DNA of 64,000 bases, taken from DATEDA01 sp963820965. Its GTDB lineage: Bacteria > Pseudomonadota > Gammaproteobacteria > Burkholderiales > SG8-39. How positions within the stretch are numbered: the first letter of the stretch is position 1; each line of letters starts with the position of its first letter. Of this stretch, positions 10,301 through 17,708 are shown piece by piece. A program made the position numbers and the translations under genes. The stretch covers positions 248,001-312,000 of the forward strand of contig CAWGCC010000062.1 in assembly GCA_963820965.1 (NCBI GenBank), in the 5' to 3' direction. The notes below the pieces were generated by a model. That model ran no database searches, was not told the origin of the DNA, and was given only the letters and a program-made list of their open reading frames with translations.

Positions 10301-10480
10301 GGGCTGGGGGCCGGGTCCGAGACGAACCAGCCGCTCGCAGTGGCGGTGATCGGCGGGATGATCACCTCGACGCTTCTCACGCTGGTCGTCGTACCGGCGG
10401 CCTACTCGCTGGTGGAAAGCCGCGATGTGCTGCGGCCGGTCCGCCGGTTCCTGCCGAAGCGGCTGAAGCCGCAGCAATAG
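7343..10480 (+). CDS. RND family efflux transporter permease (AcrB/HAE1-like)
   Basis: At 1045 residues this is a full-length proton-driven inner-membrane pump with two large periplasmic loops and twelve expected membrane spans. The N-terminus (ELSIKRHVFAVMLNAVLVLFG) is typical of the family, and the proton-relay region in TM4 is visible as GVVVDDSIVVLENIF. The duplicated second half (VAKNSILLVDLTNQRR, RMRPVLMTSATIVLALAP) is intact. It is translationally coupled to the adaptor. No TolC-like gene follows, so it probably uses a channel encoded elsewhere. Whether it exports drugs, metals or lipids is undetermined. Confidence 0.95.
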   Translation: MTLPELSIKRHVFAVMLNAVLVLFGLIAYQRIGMDKLPYVEFPVVSVQTTLKGANPDVVDSAITGVIEGSVNSVPGIEHIQSTSSPGVSQINITFNLDKRIDVAFNEVQAKVNQVLRRLPKDADPPVVAKVETNTSPIFWMAISGDRTQQQLNQYAINVIKKKLETIDGVGEVRVGGRRDRTIRVNLLPARMAAFGIAAQDIQDAFTREHLQVAGGFIVGGSTEHLVKLDLEFHSMDDLEKMIVGFREGSPIRLKDIAEIEDGLSDFRQLARFNGQMAVGLGAVKIPNTNTVAIVQRIMERLETDIIPSLPPGMKIDIVQNDAVFIGETIKALKEHLFEGTLLAALVVLFFLRSVRSTLIIATAIPVSLLGAVGVMYFFGYTFNSVTMLALLLLIGVVVDDSIVVLENIFRHREHLDPDPISAAMNGSREVTFAVLAATLSLVSIFAPVIFIGGVIGQFFKSFAVVVTFGVLVSWFVSLTLTPMLCSRFLRVHRHEGRVHRWLDRFFAGLDSVYRRLLNAAIRHRWGVLAATVLISASSVYFYGNIGKELAPAQDEGRFLITMRTPLGSSIHYTETRLRQVEEIVKQYPEVVTEWGIIGLGSAQQVNQATLVIRMLPKDERRAKGMRSQQQVLATIRRDIAQVPGARVFARGFGVFPGQRTEPLQFVVTGPNLQEMGRNAGEIQRTLQNNPAIGRMDTDLQLDLPQLVLAPDRTRSQAFGLSANDVASALNMLTGGIDIAKYNDDPGDGQRYDIRVKAKDGEFLQQADLTKIYLRNRQGQLIRLDSVAKFQETLGPAVIGRFDLEYSATFYNIPSVSLGDAVDIVRATGEKLPLGYRVQLIGEAEELGKTQRYVLFALVVGSLLLFMVLASQFNSFVQPLIIMLAVPLAIVGGLASLWLAVPAAQFAVWLGAEIQPLTLNIYSMIGLVLLIGLVAKNSILLVDLTNQRRAQGLGVDEALRDACPIRMRPVLMTSATIVLALAPAALGLGAGSETNQPLAVAVIGGMITSTLLTLVVVPAAYSLVESRDVLRPVRRFLPKRLKPQQ

Positions 10481-10583
10481 GCAGCGCCGCGACCAGGCGT
10501 AAGCCCGCGGTCAGCGTCTAGTGCCACCCGACTAGACCGTCGGACGACTTCCACGCGCCGCCGCCCGCGCCTAGAGTGGCGGG

Positions 10584-10901
10584 ATGGTCGTCCTCTCGTG
10601 CGTCCTGATCATGCTGGCCATCGTGCTGCCGCTGCACTGGGCGGTGATGCACGAGCTCGAGCGCTGGGAGAGTCCGGAATACTTCCGGCGGTATGGCGTG
10701 ATCGTCAAGCGCCAGGAAGCGCTCGACGCGGCGGCGGACGTGGTCGGTACGTACCGCGGCGCCGCGATCCATCGCAGCGTGACTTTCAAGGGCATGGTGT
10801 ACGAGTTTGCCGGCGTGGTCCGGCCGCAATACCAGAAGCGCATCGACCAGAACGAGCTCTATATAGAACCCGGGCTTCTGTACGTCACGCGCGCGGGCTG
10901 A
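10584..10901 (+). CDS. Hypothetical single-span membrane protein
   Basis: This 105-residue frame starts at ATG 10584 with a membrane span at residues 3-21, then a charged soluble part containing EYFRRYGVIVKRQEAL and ending YIEPGLLYVTRAG. I do not recognise a family. The amino-acid make-up is protein-like and aromatic-rich rather than the Arg/Ala/Pro mix of shadow frames. It lies between the efflux operon and msrQ, which converge with a 3-base gap. The ribosome binding site is weak, so the start is less sure than the frame. Confidence 0.6.
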   Translation: MVVLSCVLIMLAIVLPLHWAVMHELERWESPEYFRRYGVIVKRQEALDAAADVVGTYRGAAIHRSVTFKGMVYEFAGVVRPQYQKRIDQNELYIEPGLLYVTRAG

Positions 10902-10904
10902 CGC

Positions 10905-11561
10905 TCAGGCGTTCGGCCGCGGCTGGGCGACGGCGCCGCGCGCGGGTCTGGCGCGGCGGCGCCGATCCTTGAGCCTCGCCCAGACCCGGTAGCCGAGCAG
11001 CGCGGTGAGGATCACCGCGTAGACCGCGGGCTCGGTCACGTCCCGCTTCACCATCCACCAGAAGTGCAGCACGCCGAGCGGAGCGATGATGTAGATGAGC
11101 CGGTGGAGCGCAAGCCAGCGCTTCGCGCCCAGTCGCTGCACCATCCGGTTCGTCGACGTGATCGCGAGCGGCGTCATCAGCAGCAGGGCGGTGAAGCCGA
11201 CGGTGATGAACGGGCGCTTCACGATGTCCTTCAGGATCTCCATCACCTCGAACACGTGGTCGAACGCGACGTAGCTCGACAGGTGCACAACGCCGTAGAA
11301 GAACGCGTAGACCCCGAGCATCCGCCGGAATGCCGCGAGCGAGTGCCAGCCGAAGAGCTTGCGTAGCGGCGTCACCGCGAGCGTGATGAGCAGGAACCGC
11401 AGCGTCCAGTCGCCCGTCGAGCGGGTGATGAACTCGGCCGGGTTCGCCCCCAGCCAGTCGGGAAAGAAGAAGGCGCCGGCTGCGAGCCGCCCGAGCGGTA
11501 TGAGCGCGGCGAGGAAGACGAGCGCCTTCAGCGCGCGGACGGCTTGCGGCGTGGGGGCCAC
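10905..11561 (-). CDS. msrQ: MsrQ, heme-binding membrane subunit of the MsrPQ methionine sulfoxide reductase
   Basis: MsrQ is an integral b-type cytochrome that passes electrons from the respiratory chain to periplasmic MsrP. The 218-residue protein has about six membrane spans with histidines suited to heme ligation (GVVHLSSY, WLALHRLIYI, GVLHFWWMV) and the family pattern RFLLITLAVTPLRKLFG. It starts with a GTG at 11561, 4 bases after the msrP stop, giving the usual msrPQ pair. The Arg-rich tail after the last span is poorly conserved. Confidence 0.95.
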   Translation of the reverse strand: MAPTPQAVRALKALVFLAALIPLGRLAAGAFFFPDWLGANPAEFITRSTGDWTLRFLLITLAVTPLRKLFGWHSLAAFRRMLGVYAFFYGVVHLSSYVAFDHVFEVMEILKDIVKRPFITVGFTALLLMTPLAITSTNRMVQRLGAKRWLALHRLIYIIAPLGVLHFWWMVKRDVTEPAVYAVILTALLGYRVWARLKDRRRRARPARGAVAQPRPNA

Positions 11562-11565
11562 GGGC

Positions 11566-12531
11566 TCAATAGGACTTCGTGAGGTCCATCCCGGTGTAGA
11601 GGCTGGCGACCTGATCGCCGTAGCCGTTGAAGATCACCGTCGGGCGAGCGGCGAAGAAATCGGGGATGCGGCGCTCCTTCTTCTGCGTCCAGCGCGGATG
11701 ATCGACGCTGGGATTCACGTTGGAGTAGAAGCCGTATTCCTGCGGGTTGGCGCGCTCCCAGGCGGTTCTCGGCTGCTTCTCGACGAAACGGATCCGGACG
11801 ATTGACTTGCCGGACTTGAAGCCGTACTTCCACGGCACGATGAGGCGGATCGGCGCGCCGTTCTGGTTCGGCAGGACTTCGCCGTAGAGCCCGACGCCGA
11901 GGAGCGTCAGCGGGTGCATCGCCTCGTCGATGCGGAGCCCTTCGAGGTACGGCCAGTCGAGCACCGGCAGCTTCGTGCCGATCATCGTGTCCGGCTGGTA
12001 GGCGGTGACGAACTCGACGAACTTCGCTTTCGACGTCGGCTCGACGAGCTTCGCGAGGCGGCTGAACTCGAAGCCGATCCATGGCACCACCATCGACCAG
12101 GCCTCGACGCAGCGCAGGCGATAGATCCGCTCTTCGAGGGGAAACTTGAGCAGCTCATCGATCCCGAACGTGCGCGGCTTGGCGACCTCGCCCTCGACGA
12201 CGAGGTTCCACGGCCGGGTCTTGAGCGCCTTCGCGTAACGCGCCGGCTCTTCCTTCTCGGTGCCGAACTCGTAGTAGTTGTTGTAGGTGGTGACGTGCTT
12301 GTAGTCGGTCGCCTTCTCGTTCGTGCTCAGGGCGCTCTTTGCCACGTTGTCGAGCTTCTGGAGCCCGAGGGTCTTCGCGCCCTGCTGCCCACGTGCCCCC
12401 GGGGCGAGAAGCCCTCCCGCAGCGAGGATCGAGCCGGCCGCGGCGAGCTTCATGAATTCGCGTCGCCGCGCGTAGATGTCCGGCGGAGTGATCGCGGAGG
12501 GCAGGATGTCCCCGGGACGCTTGATGAGCAT
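11566..12531 (-). CDS. msrP: MsrP, periplasmic molybdopterin methionine sulfoxide reductase (catalytic subunit)
   Basis: MsrP repairs oxidised methionines in periplasmic proteins using a Mo-molybdopterin centre. The 321-residue precursor has a twin-arginine signal (RRREFMK, residues 22-28) followed by a hydrophobic Ala/Gly/Leu stretch, and the Mo-ligating cysteine in RLRCVEAWSMVVPW (Cys141). It is immediately followed by msrQ. It lies downstream of an ECF sigma/anti-sigma pair and c-type cytochromes on the same strand, which fits an oxidative-stress role known for msrPQ in other bacteria; the regulatory link here is inference. Confidence 0.96.
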   Translation of the reverse strand: MLIKRPGDILPSAITPPDIYARRREFMKLAAAGSILAAGGLLAPGARGQQGAKTLGLQKLDNVAKSALSTNEKATDYKHVTTYNNYYEFGTEKEEPARYAKALKTRPWNLVVEGEVAKPRTFGIDELLKFPLEERIYRLRCVEAWSMVVPWIGFEFSRLAKLVEPTSKAKFVEFVTAYQPDTMIGTKLPVLDWPYLEGLRIDEAMHPLTLLGVGLYGEVLPNQNGAPIRLIVPWKYGFKSGKSIVRIRFVEKQPRTAWERANPQEYGFYSNVNPSVDHPRWTQKKERRIPDFFAARPTVIFNGYGDQVASLYTGMDLTKSY

Positions 12532-12571
12532 GGCAGTGCCTCGAATGATGTTCGATGATAGCGATGTACGA

Positions 12572-12597
12572 GTCGGTCGACGGTCCAGATTCCTTAC
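12572..12597 (-). promoter_or_regulatory. Candidate ECF-type promoter upstream of msrP
   Basis: Reading the minus strand, GTAAGG (12597-12592) is followed after exactly 16 bases by CGAC (12575-12572), about 40 bases upstream of the msrP start. GTAA-N16-CGA is a common layout for ECF-sigma promoters, and an ECF gene lies upstream. I did not find an equally good copy before the other genes of the block, so this is a weak, single-site call. Confidence 0.25.
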
Positions 12598-12607
12598 GGC
12601 CGAGGCG

Positions 12608-13207
12608 CTATTGCCGGGTCAGGACCCACTCGACAATCAGCTTCGCGTCGGCGTCGGACAGGCCGGGGTTTGGTGGCATCGGTACCTGGCCCCACGCCCC
12701 CTGCCCACCTTCCTTGAGCTTCCTGGCGAGCGACGCGGGCGCGGCGGCGTCGGACTTGTAACGCACGGCGACGTCGCGGAACGCCGGCCCGATGACCTTG
12801 TTGTCGATGGCGTGGCAGCCAAGGCAGGCATTCCGGTTCAGGAGCTGCGTCACGGGATCGGCCTGCGCCCGGGTCGCGGCCGCCTGCGCGGACGCGGCCT
12901 GCGCTGCGGCGGACGGCCCCTCGCGGCCGTAGTAGGTCACGAGATAGTCGGTGATGATCCGGATCTCGTCGGGCGCGAGCGGCGCGCCGCGCTGGACCAT
13001 GATCCGCATCTGTTCCTCCCACTCCGCGCGCGAGAGCCGCACGCGCGTCACGTGCCCGATCTCGTGACAGACCGCGCACTTCGCCTGCGTCAGATCGGCC
13101 CCGGGGCCGGGGACGAGCGGCTCCTGCGCCATCCCTGATGCGGCGAGCGAGATGAGCACGACGAGCGCCGCGCCCGCCGTGTGAACGGTGCTACGCGTTC
13201 TCAACAA
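12608..13207 (-). CDS. Diheme c-type cytochrome, partner of the adjacent molybdoenzyme
   Basis: A signal peptide (residues 1-27, cut near GMAQ) precedes two heme-binding motifs: CAVCH (Cys44, Cys47, His48) and CLGCH (Cys128, Cys131, His132). An Ala/Gln-rich linker separates the two domains. The second domain closely resembles the small cytochrome at 39199, including GWGQ/WGQxPMPPN and the terminal WVL. The start overlaps the end of the upstream molybdoenzyme gene by 17 bases, so it is probably that enzyme's electron acceptor, as SorB or SoxD serve their Mo subunits. It is larger than SorB and smaller than SoxD, so neither name is safe. Confidence 0.88.
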   Translation of the reverse strand: MLRTRSTVHTAGAALVVLISLAASGMAQEPLVPGPGADLTQAKCAVCHEIGHVTRVRLSRAEWEEQMRIMVQRGAPLAPDEIRIITDYLVTYYGREGPSAAAQAASAQAAATRAQADPVTQLLNRNACLGCHAIDNKVIGPAFRDVAVRYKSDAAAPASLARKLKEGGQGAWGQVPMPPNPGLSDADAKLIVEWVLTRQ

Positions 13208-14438
13208 CGATTCCCACGCGAGGGATCGCGTTCCAAAAGTAGCCGAGCGGGTTCCAGGTCGAGGCGGATGGCTGCGCGTTGCCCTTCGTATCGGTGGCGC
13301 GCGCGAGGATCGTCAGCTCGCCGGGTCGCGTGAGCGGCACCTCAAGGCGGAAGCGCCGCCAGGCGTACTTGTCGGCGCGCGGCGCGAGGTTCGCGGGTTG
13401 CCAGGTCGCGCCATTGTCGAACGAAATGTCGACACGCTCGATCGCGTAGTCGCCGGCCCACGCCGACCCTCGGACGATAAGGCGCCCACCGGTCCGATAG
13501 CGATCGCCCGGCCCGGGAAGCGTGATGATCGACTTCACCGGCCATGCTTCGGTCGTGACCGCGTCCGCCGGCAGCTTCGATCCCGGCGGCACCGGGCTCC
13601 GCGGGATACGATAGCTGTCATCCATGAAGGTGCCCTTGAACGGCGCATCGAGCACCTCGATCGCGGCGAGCCATTTGATCGACGCTGAGCCGACCCATCC
13701 GGGAACGACCATCCGCAGGGGGTAGCCGTGGATCTTCGGCAGATCGCCACCGTTCATACCCCATGCCACCATCGTGTGCCGCTCCATCGCCTTCGACATC
13801 GGGATGGAGCGGATCACCTTCGCCGCGGTAGGCACCACGCCGAGATCGTCGCCCGAGAATGCGACGTGGACCGCGGCCGCCTTCACGCCGGCGAGCCGCA
13901 GCACGTCTGCGAGGCTCACGCCCGTCCACTGCGGGCAACCCATTCCGCCCGTCGGCAACCACGGCGTGCCGCTCGCCCGCGGCTCGAAAGCGGATCGACC
14001 CGAGCCCGCGCATTCGACCATCGCCTGCGTCGTGAACGACGGCATCTTCTTCAGATCGGCAAGCGAGATCTCCAGCGGCCGCTCAACGAGACCCCGTACG
14101 CGCAAGACGTGCTTCGACGCGTCGAGGTCGGGCGTGAGCAGGTTATTGCGGATGAACATCCGGTCGGTCGGCGTCTCGTCGAAGTCGTGATACTCCGCCG
14201 GCACGCTGCCCGTGAGCGGGCGCGCCGAATGAACCGAGAAGCCCGGCATCTTCTGCGCGAGGACCTGCGGGTTCGGCACCGTGCCGGGCGGATCGACTGG
14301 CGGCGCTGCGGTCTGCGCCAGCGCCCGTTGCGCGAGCCCACCGGCGGCGGCGAGCGCGCTCAAAGTCGCGATCCGGGCGAGAAACGCTCTGCGGAGGGGC
14401 GAGGAATCGGAATCGATGGGACGAGTGGAATCGCTCAC
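13191..14438 (-). CDS. Sulfite-oxidase-family molybdoenzyme (SoxC/SorA-like), Tat-exported
   Basis: I chose the GTG at 14438 because AAGGAG lies about 6 bases upstream and a twin-arginine signal (LRRAFLARIA, Arg16-Arg17) then falls in place; the frame stays open upstream but without signal-like sequence. The 415-residue protein has the Mo-cofactor domain with the metal cysteine in VECAGSGRSAF (about Cys143) and a C-terminal dimerisation domain (VDISFDNGATWQPA). Family members oxidise sulfite or the SoxYZ-bound sulfane sulfur and pass electrons to cytochrome c, and a diheme cytochrome gene overlaps its end. No other sox genes are present, so a sulfite dehydrogenase role is more likely than thiosulfate oxidation. 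Confidence 0.88.
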   Translation of the reverse strand: MSDSTRPIDSDSSPLRRAFLARIATLSALAAAGGLAQRALAQTAAPPVDPPGTVPNPQVLAQKMPGFSVHSARPLTGSVPAEYHDFDETPTDRMFIRNNLLTPDLDASKHVLRVRGLVERPLEISLADLKKMPSFTTQAMVECAGSGRSAFEPRASGTPWLPTGGMGCPQWTGVSLADVLRLAGVKAAAVHVAFSGDDLGVVPTAAKVIRSIPMSKAMERHTMVAWGMNGGDLPKIHGYPLRMVVPGWVGSASIKWLAAIEVLDAPFKGTFMDDSYRIPRSPVPPGSKLPADAVTTEAWPVKSIITLPGPGDRYRTGGRLIVRGSAWAGDYAIERVDISFDNGATWQPANLAPRADKYAWRRFRLEVPLTRPGELTILARATDTKGNAQPSASTWNPLGYFWNAIPRVGIVVENA

Positions 14439-14567
14439 GGTCTGCTCCTTGACGTCATCGCGGTGCAGTTGCGATGTCGGTCGCGTATCCGTCCGCAACC
14501 GTGATGCGAGCGTAGCGGCGGAGCGAGCTTCCCGCAACCGACGGCGCTGCCGCGCCGCACCGCGAGC

Positions 14568-15308
14568 TCAGGGATTGAGCTGCCGGTACACCGCGGTCGC
14601 GATCTCGAGCAGCTCCGGCTTCGGGAGCTCGCCCGAGAGAGCGTAGCCGAGCCGCCCGTCGATCCAGTAGAACACCGCGACCTTGTCCTCCTGGCTGAAG
14701 CGGAACGCGGTGTCGCGGTTCTCGGCCGCGAGGCGCGAGACATAGAGCGTCAGCCGCTTGCCCTTCGCGTCCTGGTACATGAACTGCGCCACGGCGCCGC
14801 TGTCGCCCGGGAGCAGTCGCCCACCGACAAGCTCGTAGCCCTCCTTCGTCAGTAGCGGCGCACGGAGCTTCGCGCCCAGCCGCTTCGAGAGCCAGTTGAC
14901 CAGATGCTCCTGCTCGGCCGCTCCGACCTCTACCGGATGCCGCACCTCGGGCGAGTACACCGCGTGCGCAATTGCCGCCTGACGCGCAAGCGACGCGCGC
15001 GCCGGCGGACGATCGGCGAGCAATTCGTGCACAAGCCAGCCGACCGCGGCGCCGGCGACGAACCATGCCGCCGCGATCGCGACCCGAGCTCCGCTCCGGC
15101 TGGCCCTGACGCGCCGGAGGCGCTCCGGCACCGGTTCGCCGAGCACCGGGTCGTAGAGCGCGTGGAGCGCCGCGCTTTGCTCACGATAGGACGCCGCGCG
15201 CCCCGCGTCCTCGGGTGACTGGGCGAGCTCGGCCTCGACGGCGCGCCGGCGTTCCGGGTCGAGCCGGTCGTCCACGAAGGCATGGAGGTCGTCTTCCGAG
15301 GGCTTCAT
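14568..15308 (-). CDS. Membrane anti-sigma factor (zinc-finger-like N-terminus, single span)
   Basis: The start is the ATG at 15308, which overlaps the sigma-factor TGA (ATGA). The 246-residue protein begins with an anti-sigma-like domain (DLHAFVDDRLDPERRRAVEAEL), lacks a clear HxxxCxxC zinc motif, spans the membrane once at about residues 75-95 and has a periplasmic C-terminal domain with RLTLYVSR and VAVFYWIDGRLGYALSG. This is the pattern of ECF anti-sigma factors that keep the sigma factor at the membrane until a periplasmic signal arrives. The coupling to the sigma gene is the strongest evidence. Confidence 0.88.
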   Translation of the reverse strand: MKPSEDDLHAFVDDRLDPERRRAVEAELAQSPEDAGRAASYREQSAALHALYDPVLGEPVPERLRRVRASRSGARVAIAAAWFVAGAAVGWLVHELLADRPPARASLARQAAIAHAVYSPEVRHPVEVGAAEQEHLVNWLSKRLGAKLRAPLLTKEGYELVGGRLLPGDSGAVAQFMYQDAKGKRLTLYVSRLAAENRDTAFRFSQEDKVAVFYWIDGRLGYALSGELPKPELLEIATAVYRQLNP

Positions 15309-15805
15309 TTGACGACCTTCAGGCCCGGCAGGGCCGGCGCGCCGGTGAGCATCGCGCGTAACCGCTCGCGACCGCGGAAGAGCCGCGACATCACCGTGCC
15401 GATCGGGATGCCGAGCGCCTCGCTGACCTCCGCATAGGTCAGCTGCTCCAGGCCGACGAGCAACACGACCGCGCGTTGCTCCGGCGGGAGCAGCGCGAGC
15501 GCGCTCTGCAGATCGCGGATCTCGAGCTGGGCGCCGTCGGCGGGCGCGACCGCCGGGAGCGCGTCGTCGTCGAGCGCTTCCTCGGGGTGCGCGCGGCGGC
15601 TGCGCAGCTGGTTGACGAATACGTTGTGCATGATCGCGAACAGCCAGGCGCGCAGATCGCTCCCGGGGCGCCACAGATGGCGCTTGTTGATTGCACGCTC
15701 GAGCGTGTCCTGCACGAGATCGTCGGCAGCGTACTGGTCGCCGACAAGCGCGCGCGCATAGCGGCGCAACCGCGGGATGTGCTCGGCGATCCGCTCGGGA
15801 TTCAC
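15305..15805 (-). CDS. ECF-family RNA polymerase sigma factor
   Basis: Region 2 (about residues 10-72; DDLVQDTLERAI, AWLFAIMHNVFVNQLRSRR) and region 4 (about 97-150; LPPEQRAVVLLVGLEQLTYAEVSEALGIPIGTVMSRLFRGRERLR) are both complete, with no region 3, as in ECF sigma factors. I placed the start at the GTG at 15805, which gives a normal 166-residue protein; the frame is open further upstream but overlaps the preceding gene. It is coupled to the anti-sigma gene. Redox genes lie on both sides in the same direction and are the obvious candidate regulon. Confidence 0.93.
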   Translation of the reverse strand: MNPERIAEHIPRLRRYARALVGDQYAADDLVQDTLERAINKRHLWRPGSDLRAWLFAIMHNVFVNQLRSRRAHPEEALDDDALPAVAPADGAQLEIRDLQSALALLPPEQRAVVLLVGLEQLTYAEVSEALGIPIGTVMSRLFRGRERLRAMLTGAPALPGLKVVK

Positions 15806-15831
15806 TTCGCCATCCGTCCCCTGACCGGCAT

Positions 15832-16284
15832 TCAGGGACGCGCCACGCGCCACACGTTGTCGAACGCGTCGCCCGTCCGGTCGCCAGGCTTCGAGTCCTT
15901 GCTCCAGACGTAGAGCGGCTTGCCCTTGTACGCCCACTGCCGCCGGCCGTCGTCGCGAGAAAGAATCGTATAGTCGCCCGCCGCCTTCGCACCCGGCTCC
16001 GCCACAATCGGCCGCCAGTCCGCCGCACACTGCGCGTTGCACGCACTCTTGCCGGACAAGTCGCGGTCGAAGGTGTAGAGCGTCATCCCCTCCGCGTCTA
16101 CGAGCACGTCGCCGTCGCGCCGCACCGGCACTTGGGACAGCGCAATGAGCGCACAACCGCAGAGCACCGTCACTACGGCCGCGAGCGCGATGCAGGCCTT
16201 CGCCCGGTGCGCCTTCGGTCCTGCGAACGAAGCCGACAGCCCCGTTATTCCCCCGACGGCCGGGGCGGAGGCGTAGCGCATCAC
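15832..16284 (-). CDS. COG4315-type secreted repeat lipoprotein
   Basis: Two copies of the family repeat are visible, GMTLYTFDRD and GKPLYVWSKD, with the conserved CNAQCAADWRPI between them; this is the secreted/lipoprotein_15 repeat family of unknown function, often found beside ECF sigma factors. A hydrophobic segment with a possible lipobox (VLCGC) lies near residue 43, so the annotated N-terminus (GTG 16284 or ATG 16281) may be too long. It ends 27 bases before the sigma-factor start and probably shares its transcript. Role unknown; a periplasmic redox or heme link is only suggested by the company it keeps. Confidence 0.8.
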   Translation of the reverse strand: MMRYASAPAVGGITGLSASFAGPKAHRAKACIALAAVVTVLCGCALIALSQVPVRRDGDVLVDAEGMTLYTFDRDLSGKSACNAQCAADWRPIVAEPGAKAAGDYTILSRDDGRRQWAYKGKPLYVWSKDSKPGDRTGDAFDNVWRVARP

Positions 16285-16317
16285 GGAACCACCGCAGGAA
16301 AGGAGGAGACGCGCGAG

Positions 16318-16953
16318 CTAGCGCAGCCCCGCGATGTAATTGGCAACCGCCTTGATCTCGGCGTCGGACAGCCGTCCGGCGGTCATCCGCATCATCCGGT
16401 TCGGGTCGTTCGCGCGCTCACCGCTGCGGAACGCTTTCAGCTGTGCTTCGATGTACTCGGCGTACTGCCCCCCGAGCAGCGGGTATTGCGCCGGGACGCC
16501 GGCACCGGTAGGGCCGTGACACGCCGCGCACGCCGGGACCTGTTTCTCCGCGATGCCTCCACGGAAGATCTTCTGGCCGAGCTCGATTGTCTTCTTGTCC
16601 TTCGCCGTCTCGGGCACAAGCTTCTGACCGGCGTAATACGCGGCGACGCTGCGCATGTCCTCGGGCGAGAGCGCCGTCGAGAACGCGGCCATGATGTTGT
16701 TTGGCCGCTCGGCCGGCTTGTTGTCTTTGCCCGGCCTGAAGTTCATGAGCTGCTTCGCGAGATACTCGGGGATCTGGCTGGCGAGCTTCGGATTCGCCGG
16801 GCCGATGCTGTTGCCGTCGGCGCCGTGGCAGGCGGCGCAGACTTCGGTTGCGATCTTCTGACCCTTCGCGAGATCGACCTTCGGCAGCGGATCGGCCGCG
16901 AACGCAGGGGCCGCAGCCAAGATTGCGGCGAGAAACGCCGGGCAAAGGTTCAT
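16318..16953 (-). CDS. Diheme cytochrome c4
   Basis: The ATG at 16953 follows a purine-rich AGGGGA and gives a clean signal peptide (residues 1-20, ending AFAAD). Two tandem cytochrome domains carry CAACHG (Cys39, Cys42, His43) and CAACHG (Cys142, Cys145, His146), each followed by a distal methionine region (FRPGKDNKPAERPNNIM; RMMRMTAGRL). This duplicated c4 plan carries electrons from the bc1 complex to terminal oxidases in the periplasm. It is divergent from engB, the usual neighbour of cytochrome c4 in many betaproteobacteria, and lies 33 bases upstream of the COG4315 gene. Confidence 0.93.
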   Translation of the reverse strand: MNLCPAFLAAILAAAPAFAADPLPKVDLAKGQKIATEVCAACHGADGNSIGPANPKLASQIPEYLAKQLMNFRPGKDNKPAERPNNIMAAFSTALSPEDMRSVAAYYAGQKLVPETAKDKKTIELGQKIFRGGIAEKQVPACAACHGPTGAGVPAQYPLLGGQYAEYIEAQLKAFRSGERANDPNRMMRMTAGRLSDAEIKAVANYIAGLR

Positions 16954-17045
16954 CGACTCCCCTCTCGCATCGGGTTGTTCTGGCTGGAACGGAACGACCA
17001 AAAAAGGCTGCTATTCTACCGGCGTTACCGCGCCGTTGCGACGGG

Positions 17046-17708
17046 ATGTCCTTGTTTCAGAACGCAACCTACGTCGCCTCCGCTCACCACTTGCAGGATC
17101 TCCCGCCGCCTGGCGCACCCGAGATCGCGTTCGCCGGCCGCTCGAACGCCGGCAAGTCGAGCGCGATCAACGCATTGGCGAACCACACGCGGCTCGCGTT
17201 CGTCAGCAAGACACCAGGCCGCACGCAGACGATCAACTTCTTCCAGCTGGCGGGGGGCGGGATCCTGGCCGACCTCCCCGGGTATGGCTACGCGAAGGTA
17301 CCGGAGGCTTTGCGGCGGCATTGGGAGGCGACGCTGAGCGCGTATTTGCAGACGCGGGCGAGCCTCTGCGGGCTCGCGCTGGTGATGGATGCACGGCATC
17401 CGCTGACCGAGCGCGATGAACTCATGCTCGGCTGGTTCCGGCCGACGCGCCGGCCAATCCACGTCCTGCTCACGAAGTCGGACAAGCTCACGCGGAGCGC
17501 GGCGACCGCAACGCTCGCGAGGGTACGCGAGCGCCTGCGCCGCTTGAACGGTGATTACACTGCCCAGCTTTTCTCGAGCTTGGACCGAACCGGTATCCAT
17601 GAAGCGGAGACGGTGTTTGCAGGCTGGCTGGGCATCGCGCCGGCCGAGCCCAATAAAAAAGCCCCGGGCCAAAGGGGAAAGCCAGGGGCTAAACGCCTTA
17701 GTGATTAA
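17046..17708 (+). CDS. engB: EngB/YsxC, ribosome-biogenesis GTPase
   Basis: EngB is an essential TRAFAC GTPase needed for large-subunit assembly. From the ATG at 17046 the protein is 220 residues, with G1 GRSNAGKSS (31-39), G2 around TPGRTQTINFF, G3 DLPGYGYAKV (from Asp76) and G4 TKSDKL. The frame is open 66 codons upstream but without family sequence. The basic C-terminal tail is encoded by a hairpin-forming stretch (17660-17690), and the stop codon lies in a second hairpin, so the 3' end doubles as part of the hemB leader. Confidence 0.94.
   Translation: MSLFQNATYVASAHHLQDLPPPGAPEIAFAGRSNAGKSSAINALANHTRLAFVSKTPGRTQTINFFQLAGGGILADLPGYGYAKVPEALRRHWEATLSAYLQTRASLCGLALVMDARHPLTERDELMLGWFRPTRRPIHVLLTKSDKLTRSAATATLARVRERLRRLNGDYTAQLFSSLDRTGIHEAETVFAGWLGIAPAEPNKKAPGQRGKPGAKRLSD

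Noticed and set aside
13191..14537. A full SOX thiosulfate-oxidation operon around the SoxC-like gene
   Set aside because: No soxYZ, soxA, soxX or soxB is present, and the partner cytochrome is not SoxD-like in length.
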